Shown: positions 11,601 through 23,600 of the stretch, one piece after another
How the letters are laid out: every line of letters starts with the position of its first letter
Position numbering within the stretch: position 1 is the first letter of the stretch
Assembly: GCA_963576725.1 (NCBI GenBank)
Contig: OY755237.1
Location: 60,131,873 to 60,195,872, forward strand
Source: Azorinus chamasolen
Taxonomy: Eukaryota; Mollusca; Bivalvia; Cardiida; Solecurtidae
Direction of reading: 5' to 3'
Length of the DNA: 64,000 bases
The notes under the pieces: model-generated
The model's database searches: none
What the model saw: only the letters and a program-made list of their open reading frames with translations
Told to the model about the DNA's origin: nothing
Program-made: the position numbers and the translations under genes

Positions 11601-14600
11601 AGTTGAATAAACAACCCTGTATTATACCTGATTTGAAATTGAAATCAACGTAATGTGTCCTTCATGAATATTCATGTAAGAAACAATGTATGCAAGAATC
11701 TTTTTCAGATTATTGTCTATATTTGCATTTGAACATGAACATATTTGGTCAAGGCAGAATTCAAATAGGGCAAACCTTGATCCTACAGGAACCATTTGAT
11801 TTTGGTCAACTCTGTTTGCAAAGGTGAAAAATGTATATGTCCAAGAATGGATGAAAATCTAACTGCAACGGAATCCTTTACAAAATCTCCTCAAAGCAAA
11901 ATTGAGAAACTAAATGGTCACGAATCACAGGCCATCACCAGGTTTCAATGAGCTTTTAAACACCTGCCATTAAGTTTGGCGTACCCATATACCCCTACTA
12001 ACCAATATTTAGCACGATTCAATAATATCTAAATTTTGACCAATCAGAGGCTACCATCCCTTCACCATGGTAAGCAACTTTTTAGAAACACCAATGTTGG
12101 GGTAGCCAAATACCCGGTAATACTAATTGTCAGCATAATCGAACATTATCTAAATTTTTATCAACCAGAGCCAACCATTCGGTTACCATGGTAACAACTG
12201 AATAAGAACAAGAGTAAGAATCAGACGAAATAATAATAACAAGCAATGGGATGTTTGAAAGAAATGTCATCGTCCTCTACCAGCTGAATTTTAATTCCAA
12301 ATACTGCAATTCCACGACAAACCAATGTAGAGTAAAACATCAATTCCAACTACTGTAATTCCGTGACAAATCAATGTAGCAAAACACTTCAAACTTGATC
12401 TGTAAGAAATTCTAATAAAACAACATACCAAATATAACATCAATATCTGCTTAGGTTTAGAAACAAGAGGACCTTAATGACCCTGACATCGCTCACCAGA
12501 CAATCAAAGGAGAATATTTTAAGACTTTTCATTATATGTTTCTATATTAAACTGGCAACCCCTGAGGCCTCATTTGATCCCAGTGGCATAATTCTTAAAA
12601 CTTTTGTGGAGAACTTCAAAACTGATGCTATGTGCCAAATATGAAAGCTGAGAATCTTCCGGTTACAGAGGGGAAGATATTTCAAAGTTTTCACAATATC
12701 TTTCTGTATAAAACTTTCACTGTAAGTGCCAATTATGATAGTTGAAAACCTTGCAGTTTCAGAGTAGAAGATTTTCAAAACGTTTACTATATGATTCTAA
12801 AGAAACTATCCATCCCTGGCGCGGGCCACATTTGACTCCATGGGCACAAATTTATATAACTTTTGTAAAGGATCCAAACATCATGCTTTGTGCCAAATAT
12901 TAAGGCTGAGAACCTTTCAGTTTCAGAAGATTTTCAACGTTGGGTACTCGTAAACCAGATTCAAGTCCCTCAGTAGCTTATTTTGGTTACTGACCGTTCC
13001 AAGGCGGTATTCCTGCTTTCAGCCTATGATCAATTTTGTTGTTAAATATGCTTAATGTTTAATGTTTTTCGTCTTGGTATGCGCCCTGTAATGTTTTGTC
13101 TTGTGGATATACCGTTTCTTGTTTGATGGTGTTTGGTACGGTGTCATTTCGTGTGTGGCTCTCCCTGTTTGACTATTTTTCCATATTTTCATTATATGTT
13201 TCTATTGACACAAGGCACCCCTGGGGCAACGCCAATTTTGACCCAAGGGACATAATTTTTATGACTTTTGTAGAGCACCTACAGATGATGTTATGTGCAA
13301 AAGATGAAAGGTGAAAACCCTGTAGATTCAGAGGAGGTTAAAAAGGCTCAAATTATTGGCGACTGTCGACAGATGACGCATGACGACGTTAACCAACACA
13401 TTGAAAGATAACATGCCACATTCACACATACCCACCCAAACACACACACATACACGAGATGAACACAGACAACATTAACAAACACACAAGTACTAGAGTT
13501 AAACATTCCAAACAAGTCCAACCGTAGTAATTCCGTTAAATATCAAAGTAGCATAACAAAATTCAACCTAGGTCTATAATGCATTATAATAAAGCTAAAC
13601 ACTAAATCAAACTTCCAGAACTTCATTCTCAGTGTTGTTATATATTTTGGTCCTACGGGATCATCAATTTCAGTGTTTTAGTTATGAAAATTGAATACCG
13701 CTGAAGCCGATGCTATGGGGTTTGAGGGGTGTTGCACTTTTAATTACTGTACATGAACATACTCAGTAAAACCGAGTTTGCAACTTTCTCGTTTTGCATT
13801 GCTGTGTTTGCTTTCGAAGGATCTCATCTTATCAGAGTTTTTTTACTTCACAACATCAGATGTTAAGTGCATGTGTAGCTACTGTAAAAAGTCAACATTT
13901 TCTTCATTCTCAGTGTTGTTGATCATTCGAGATCATCAATTTCAGTGATTTTAGTTTTGAAAATTGAATACCATTTAAGTCGGTGCTAGGGAGCGTGAGC
14001 AGTGTTTCACTATTAATTACTGTTCATGAACAGACTCAATAAAACCGACTCTGCAATTGTCTCTTTTTTCATTGCTGAATTAGCTTTCGGAGGATCTCAT
14101 CTTATCAGAGGTTATATCATATCTGCTAGGGTTTAGAAAAAATATCCGGAAAACCTAATATTTTTTCCAAAATTTCTAAGTCCATATGCTGTAAATTCAT
14201 AAAAAATCAATGTAGTGTGAGGCAAAACAAATGTTTGGTTCAGGTAACATCTCTGAAAAATAGGGTAGGCAGGTAGGGATTTTTCCCCTAGAAGTGATAG
14301 AATGTTAATCGCCCGTTCGGAATATACTGGTCTACAGCTATCTATAATAGTCCTAGGCCTATCTATCCTTCTTTTGCTGAATTTACCCTTTTGCTGAATA
14401 TTCATTACATAACCACCAACTCTGAATATAAATGAGCTTTTTTATATATTATTTATATAATTATGAAGAATAATTTATGTTTTCTATTGCCTGAAATACA
14501 GATAAGTAGGTCATATCTCAACCTTATCGACACAAACTAACAACCCTGTAGGAGCATTCTGGTTTGTGTCAGTGTTTGAAAAGATGAATCCAGTCAGATT

Positions 14601-17600
14601 GATACAGTGTGTATATAAACAGCCCTTTGACCCTTAATTATTGCTTAATACTGACACATGTAAATAAAAACTTATTCCATCTTAGTTTTTATTTGTATCC
14701 TCAATTCTCTCAGCAGTTATTCACCCTGAAAGCTTTTTCTGTGTCTTCACCGTGACATGTAGTTGTACTTAATAATAATGCCAGGTGAATGGGACCCACT
14801 TTGATTATTGAAACGGATGAAGTTTCACATAAGGAAACAAAACAATGAAGTTTGGTGCCATACCAAACAGTGGACATTCAGATGTGTAATGAACTGTTTT
14901 TTAAATTAATAAAGATTTTATTTCTATGGCTAACAGGGGCAACTTATCCGTATCATTCTATAGAGTTGGTTTTAAGACAAAGAAATCAAAATCGAGACCT
15001 TTAAGCCCAAAAGAATTAACTTGGTGATGAAAGGCTAAAGAACAAATGCAAATGACGTGCACTCTTGATAGGATATTAAAAGGCACGTCGATTTGTTAAC
15101 GATGTATAAGAATATAAGAGATGCCCTTCATTTCCACAATTTTCTTTGCACTATTTTTGCCATCTTTCCTGCAGGCCTAACAAATCGGTAGTAGATACAC
15201 TGTATTTATTTAAGAGACCAACATTTTCATATTGAGATATGAATTACAATAGGTATCATGTAAAGAAACTCCAAAACCTTTGGATGCACGGAGTTTTGCA
15301 GTGCATTCCCCAATTAATAGTATAATGGACATGATGTTTAACCATCTACTATGACACATTCATATGTTTCTTTTTTATTTTGTTCTTGAAATTCAGTGGC
15401 TTGAAATTGCATAGCAGGCTCATTTTAATATTAACATTTCAATAGAAGTAAAATAACGAGTCATGCAGGAAACACCACATACAGAACAAACAGCCGCCCA
15501 AACACAAGGAAACAGCAAATGTACATACCTATAAAAACATCAAGAGACGCACAAAGACAAAACAAACATGCAATAGGGGGAGATGGAAGTACCGCCTTGG
15601 AACGGTCAGTGACAAAAGTCACTGGGGCGGCTAAACCGGTCTTTTGACGCCCAACCTCACAGTTATTCCATCCCCATCCTAAAAGACAAACAGTGTAAAT
15701 AAACGTATCCCCTCTCCGACTGATCTACAACAACCGCGATGACAGATACAGTGGTGAAATGCATGTATAACGAAAACATTTAAGTGAACAAACTGTATCC
15801 ACCTATCGCTAGTGTACTCAATAATTGAGCTGCAAACAGAGGTACGACAAAAAAGAAATAGTACAGATATCCGACGTTCTCCTTCCGTTTCTGGATTTAA
15901 GAGGTCGCCTTCATAGAGTACTGAACATTTCGTGTCGGCGTACATGCAAAGAGGCCAGCGTGAATGCCAACATCCAGTATGTTGTAGTACTATAAGATCA
16001 TATCCCTTTTTAATGAATTTTATAACATATTTGATGAACAAAGTGAGAAAATGGGGTATGTCCAATAAATTTACGACGTTTGTAAATCACATCACCATAA
16101 AATTCAGGATGTGAAAAACCTTGTCGCAGAAGCGCCTTGATATTACATTGGTACTTGCCAATAAGTGAGAGATTTCGATAGTAAAATTTAGAGAAAGGTT
16201 TTCTTAGTTTATGGTATCTATATCCTTGCTCAAGCAGCTTTTCAGTTAAAATGAGAAGTCGACTGTTAGAATTGTCAATAGATGAACAAGCTCTAGCAAA
16301 ACGAATAAGTTGAGATATATAAACGCCTTAAGATGGAGCACGGGGAACATCTCCGTCAAGATAAAGGAAATTTACAATGTTAAAATAAAAAATCATCTCT
16401 TTTGTCATATATTTTAGAAGAAATCATTCCATTGTCAATTTTAAGGTCTAGATCAAGAACAGTTGCATATTTGTCGGACGGGTTAGCTTTATTCAATTTG
16501 AGTTCTTTAGGATAAATGGAGTAATCAGAGCATCAAAGAAAGGGTTATCTAAATTAAAAATATCATCCAAATACCGAGAGGTTTCATTGAAGGCTTTAAT
16601 AACATCTTATTGTGTTTGTGGATTCAAACGTAACATGAAATCACTCTCATAGCAGTACAAAACAAATCTGCGACAAATTCTATATTTGGGACCTTTATTC
16701 AAAAGAGATCGTAGACGTTTATCTTTAAAAAATACCAGTAATCACATGACCAGCCGGAGAATAGCAAAAGCTTGAGGTGGCGCAATCTCAGTTATCAGGA
16801 ATATTATCATCAGTATTAAGGTCGGCCACACTTTTATTATAGTTGAAAATTGTATTTCTGATGGGTTTGTTATATTTGTAGCAGATGATAGGCAGTTCTG
16901 TATTTTTTAAGTATTTAGGAATAGTGTCAATTACATTTTTGTATTAAAAAATACTTTGGAGGTCAATACAATCAATACCTTTATTAATGAAAGGAAGTTT
17001 CAAGAAGAATCATTGGTGTTCAGATAATTTGTCAATGTGCGGTCTGAGAACATGTAGAGTAAAGCTTTGTATCAATCTAGCCGTTCCTATGAGAGGATCT
17101 GATCTAAAATGATTTTATCGGCTTGCTCGTCAATTTATTTTAATGAAGATATAGATAAGGAGGAAAGTCTAGAAAGCATGGCATATTTACCAGGCGTTAG
17201 ACGTTAAGTATGTAGATCAAGAATAGTCAATTTCAAACAAGATTTCCGTTTAATATTACCATTTTTACGAATGCCATTTGATCGAGATTTGCGTTTTCTT
17301 ATAGAAAAAATAGAAAAATATCTATATCAGGATCTTTTGAAATATTTCCAGTCCGGTAAATATTATCATTTAAGCCTAAAGGAAAAGGTATTTGCATTTT
17401 TATCCAATTTAATTCCAATATAAATCTAGCTTTCGATTTAAATCTACTTGTAGCATCCTTATCATATGATATATGCTCTACAATTTGTACTAAACATTTT
17501 TAAAAGAATGGCCAGACTTCCGAAAGTTCACAATGCTACTAGATTTTATAATACTATTCAAGATGTATTATGCGCATTTTCCGTAGTTATCAATTAACAC

Positions 17601-20600
17601 AAGAAGCAGTACACGTATACATACAATGAATATAATGCATACAACCCATTTTTCGGCATGATATATTTATTCAACTAAATATTATCACTATCGGAATACT
17701 GCTAAATTACTAAATAGAAGGTTCCTTTTTAGAACAGGGATTTGTACGGAAATCAGCGGACCAAGTTCTGATTCTATTTCTGGACAACGCTTTGAATATC
17801 AATTAGGTTGCTACTACATGTCTGACACTGGTTGTTGACATCATACACATCGAATGATTATTTCCGGTAAGTAAATTTGAATCTTACGACAGATTCCGGT
17901 CAATGGCGAACACCATTCCGTTGATTTACGAAGCAATGCATTTTTCTGTTTTCGACACAAACAAACATTTACAACCCGTATTCCGATTCTGAAGCGAGTT
18001 GGAAACGCAAATTTTGCGGACATTGGCACCGGATACATATTTAAATCTAGATGCAGACTATCAATGCGAAACAACAGGGTAGACAGGTGAAGCTCAGCTA
18101 ATGCATTTACTACCAATATCGCATCTGACCGGTCTATGGTGTTTGCTGTGGAAATTAAAGCGCTTAATAACATTGAATCTGATGTTATAAGTGTCATACA
18201 CAGAAGAATGGCAGTGCAGCAACGGATCTAGGTATACACGTTTGATATCACCAGTAGTTCGTTTTCCTATTCGCCTTATTCAAGTTTCCCATACTCCTTT
18301 GCGCATTGGGTGACTTCCGGTTTTCGTCTTGATTACAATACGTACACAGATTGGCAAAGAACACATCTTGCATTTTTCTTTCGGTGATCGAAATTTTGAT
18401 CATCAGTGCTTAAAATTGTACTCCTTTTATTTTGATAAGATCTAGATCTTTTACCCCTCCTTTTAGTTTAATACGATCTAGATAAGATATGTTTATAACA
18501 TGTATATATACAGTCTCATGACGTTCATTCATGTGTTGTGAATTGTCTTTCTGGCAACAGTGAAGTAGGGTCCGTTGCAAATCTGGTAAATTCTGAAAGG
18601 GGGTGATCCCCGAGAGCAAAAATTACAACACAAAAAGAGAAAATTGCAGACTCGGTTTTATTGAGTCTGTTCATGAACAGTAATTGAAAGTGCAACACTG
18701 CTCACGCCCCCTAGCACCGGCTTAAGCGGTATTCAATTTTCAGAACAAGAAGTACTGAAATTCATGATCTCGAAGGATCAGAAGGTATAACAACACTGAG
18801 AATGAAGTACGGGGCGACGTTTTACGGCCGCCACACAAGCACTTAACACCTGCTGTTGTGAAGATTATAAATTCTGAAAGGGGGTGATCCCCGAGAGCAA
18901 AAATTACAACACAAAAAGAGAAAATTGCAGACTCGGTTTTATTGAGTCTGTTCATGAACAGTAATTGAAAGTGCAACACTGCTCACGCCCCCTAGCACCG
19001 GCTTAAGCGGTATTCAATTTTCAGAACAAGAAGTACTGAAATTCATGATCTCGAAGGATCAGAAGGTATAACAACACTGAGAATGAAGTAATAAAGTTAT
19101 GCCATGAACTATATGTACAGCAGCTTTTCTTTTTTATCTCTATCATATCACTTTCATAATTAAAACACACTTTTCGAAAGGGGATAACTAGGATGTAAGC
19201 AATGTTTTATTCGAAAAAACAAAACCTGATTGGTTCTGGGTGACTAATGTACTCATACGTGGTTTACTCCCACTTCGTCTAATCTCATTTCGTCTACTAT
19301 ATAAACATTTAAGTTGAGACAAAAAAAATCCCATTTCATCAAAAGGGTATTTCACAGTTTTTCAGATACATTTCCCATATTGTCTAAATGTGCTAATTGA
19401 GTAGATGCTGACACTAAATGAGGTGTTAATGTCGAATATTCTACTATAGTTTGAATTTTTATAAGGTAAAGAGCTTATCGGGCATACAAATGTTTAGGAT
19501 CCAGATCATTACTTAGTCATGAAATGACCACTTTATGATGTAGATTTTAAAGTAAGATGTTAACACTATTTAAACAATCTTGATTTTTTCATCTGTATAA
19601 GTCTTCAATAAAAATTGACGGATTTGCTATGTAAATAGTGTAGATCTAGAGAAATAGATGACCCTGTGATTGGGTCTTTATTTTGACACTATGAACTATA
19701 TAATACATTTCACTAAAAATCAAATTTTAACAAATTGATACCAAAATTAGGCAAGAAATCTATTAATATATCTCTTTGAACTTAACTATATATATATATA
19801 TATGTTTTCTAAGACTTTTTCTTTGAAACTATTAGCTTGTAAGAGTACTGGGTAATTATCCCAAAATATATCTTGTTAATTCTTTAGAAGAAATGGGTTT
19901 GGTCAAGTTTATACCGTAAGACGAAATAAGAATTTTATCCAGTCACCAGGCTTCTCTAGTGACATAATAAAGGGGGTGCAAATAAACTTAGGTTTATTAG
20001 GTTACTTCCGGTAGTGGAAGGTTTATTAGGTTAGTAGATAGGCGTAATGATTCTATAACCATGGAACTATTTTAGTTTTTTGTAAATATTCTTAAACATG
20101 TTGATGGAATAGATCTAACAGATCTATTTGGTCACCAGAAGAATTATTCAAATGAGAAAAAATAAAAATAATTGGCTACAGCTAGATTCGAACCCGCGCC
20201 TGATCCTACAAAAACTAATTCTAATCTCTCTAGAGACGTCGCCCTTACCGATTACGCCACTGAGGCCACATACAAAATGACGTTGATTTATCACTTTTAT
20301 TAATTTAATCCACCGCTGGCAAAACCCGTTAAAATCAAACCTGGAAGCAAAGATTGACAGATAAATAGTAAATGTTTTCTTTTCACTCTCATGATTATTT
20401 AATTGATAAACTCTTACAGGGGCGGTGATAGTCGTAAACCTAAATATAGCCTGTTCAGTTCCATCGATTTCTGAGTGACGTTAGGTAGAATCTAAAAATA
20501 GAAACCGATACTACGTAACTCGAATTTGACCAAAGAATATAGATCATGTCTGTTTGAAATAACTTATCGACCCTCGATTCAAATCTTCTTATTTTTCAAA

Positions 20601-23600
20601 TTCAACCACGTTTCCCTTCTAGTAATACAAGTATCGAAACTATATTCCTCTGCGGTAGCTCATTAGATCTATTTACGTCTAAATGGAAGTGAAAAGGGAG
20701 GGATCCGTTGATCGAAAAACTGCATTTTCAATGTAAATTATTTCAAGAGTGTTATGAGTCTATAAAAAAGACATTTAACTATATTGACTGGATAAATCGA
20801 ATAATAGGTTAGTGCCGTAGATGGGACGCCGTTATCCGACTCGGAGAGAAAACAGTTGCGGCTCGGCAAGCCTCGCCTCAACGTTTTCTCCCCTCGTCGG
20901 ATAAAGCGTCCCATCTACGGCACTAACCTATTATTCTCTATTTACTTTTAGACTAAATGAGTTTAGACGAAATTGGAGGACCCCTAAGGCGTGTGTGTGT
21001 GTGTTTGTTTTGTTGCGTTTTATTTATTTATTTTTTTTATTTTTTTTTTGGGGGGGGGGGCTATCATCAAAACCAAAAGTAGTTGGAAATCACCATAGCA
21101 CCATAGATTGTACATGTGTGAATTAATCTTTCCATCAATCTGTAAATACTTTTAACAATTTTACTGATATTCTATGGAAATCACTGATATGAGTGTACAT
21201 AATCTACTGATCACGAAATTGAAATTTACAGCACCCACTATTTACACTTCAATACAGCACTACCCTATATTAGTCATTTATCGATGGGGAAATCCGAAAC
21301 ATATTTGACTGAAATTTCTTTCACTGTACACATGCATTTATACTTACATAAATAGTTGTGCAATCATTGGAGAGGCCCTCGAGGCCTCTCCAACAGTGTT
21401 TGCTTTAAAAGCAGGAGCTATTGCAGTCGGGCACACATTTTCTCAGTCCAGCGTGATAAATCAGCACGAAAATGTGACGCATACAGCCTTACTTCTCCTA
21501 TAACATCTGCAATGCGCATGCGTCAACTCATGTTGATTGCATATATAGGAAGCCTGTCACAAACGAATCAACTTGATTTTAAATCAGCCTGAATTACCAC
21601 ATTTATACAAATAAAACCTTTTTTATGTTTCTTATATATATGTTAATAATATTTTTTTTTATTCTAAACACAAGGAAGGTAACTTATTTTTACAAACTCA
21701 GATCGATTTTTTTTGTAAAAATAATATATGCGTATTATTTTACACGGTCGCTTGAACGATCCAAAAGAGCCCTTGATTTCACAGATTATGCTTTGTATTG
21801 GTGTAGGGGTAAGTTGCATCAAGGGCTTCTTGACACCGCGATTGTTTATTTTCGTGTTGACATTTTTAATCAAGGATTTCAATGCACACTTATTGTTCTT
21901 GTAGCGTCTTTACACAAAGCAGTCGTACTGAAAACGAAAGTAGGTCAATCTGGTCTGCTAACTTGAGTTACATAGTTAAACACTGTCATAATCCGGTATG
22001 ACTAAACACCGAATATGACCGATATGATTCTAATATCGGACACAAAAGCATTACTAGTATTTTATTAAAAAAATATTTTATCGAGCTGATCGACTAATAT
22101 TGTCTAGATTTATTATTTGCAATATTTAAAATTTAAAACACAGTGCGTAATAAGTAGTTATAATCGAATTTATCAACACCTGATAAGACAGTCATATTCG
22201 TTGTGAGGGAGAAACTACGGATATGACTGGGGATATGATCCTATAGTACTACAACATACTGCATATTTGGTTGTCAACCCTTTTACAGTTGGCAATCACG
22301 CTGGCCTCTTTGCATGTACGCCGACAATAAAGGTTTAGTACTCTATGAAGGCGACCTCTTAAATCCAGAAACGGAAGGAGAACGTCAGATATCTGTACTA
22401 TTTCGTTTTTGTCGTACCCTTTATTACTTTTCTACAGTTACTCTGTTTGCAGCTCAATCATTGAGTACACTAGCGATAGGTGGATACAGTTTGTTCACTT
22501 AAATGTTTTCGTTATACATGCACCTTACCACTGTATTTGCCATCGCGGTTGTTCTAGTTCAGTCGGAGAGGGGATACCTTTATTTACAATGTTTGTTTTT
22601 TAGGGTGGGGATGGAATAAGTGTGAGGTTTGGCGCCCATAAACCGGTACTTCCATCTTCCCCCTATTGTATGTTTGTTTTGTCTTTGTGTGTCTCTTGAT
22701 GTTTTTATAGTTATGTATCATTGCTGTTTCCTTGCGGGAAAATAATAGGGTCGGTCGGGTTACCTGAACCACACATTTTGTTTGGCCTAACAATATTCAA
22801 ACATGATATGTATCTCATTATAATACAGTATAATATATATCTTATCGAAATAAATCTATTTATCTTTCTATGTATTTATAAAGGTGCATACCAAATATCA
22901 CTTCAATATATGCCAGACCTTAGACAAAAACTCCGGACAACCTAAAATTTCCAACTGTTGTTATTCCGTGAAAAAATCAATGTAGTTCAATAAAATGAGA
23001 ATTTTATCTGTACTCATTATAATAAAGCTACATACCGAACATCACATCAATATCTGCAAGGGTTAAAAAAGCCCGGAAAACCGAAGCGTGACTGACAGAT
23101 ATAGTGCAAACCTATACTCCCCTTCGGCGTTTCAATTAGGGGACTAATAAGAAAAAACGGAGTAAACACAATAATTATGTCCCCACCACTTCGTTTGGGG
23201 GACACAACTATTAATTTAAAATCGATCATATGGTTCTAATTTTAATCAACAGAAACAAATCAGCTATTTGATATTAAAATATTAAATTACATTTGACCTA
23301 ATTATTTTGTCTTTCAATAAATATTATCTATTCTGTACCTCATTACGTAATATAAATATAGATGCTCTAAGAAATAAATCAACCTACTGATGTGAATGTT
23401 TCTACTCCCTCACTGCCTTTCTCAGCTTTTCCTGCCACCAGCATGAGACGACTATGAAGATCCTGGAGTTCAGAGAACGTGTAGTTTCTCAGTTGCCTTT
23501 TCCCTTCCTCTTCAGGCACAGTAAGCTTCACGACATTGGCAATACCCTTGAAGAAAAGCAAAACAATGCGGAAACCGCATTAAAGTCGGATTCTTTTGTG

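Noticed and set aside
17841..18197. 118-codon minus frame as a gene
   Set aside because: No known motif, no splice context, no second copy for support; left as unexplained intron or retroelement 5' region.
18591..19088. 281-bp unit as a hammerhead retrozyme
   Set aside because: No CTGATGA...GAAA core on either strand of the consensus; other ribozyme classes could not be tested by eye.
20170..20275. Functional tRNA gene with a long variable arm
   Set aside because: Acceptor arms mispair at two positions and the anticodon arm is not convincing; more likely tRNA-derived.
22314..22603. Two overlapping plus frames as genes
   Set aside because: They lie in the A-type retroelement copy and equal its tail in sister copies.
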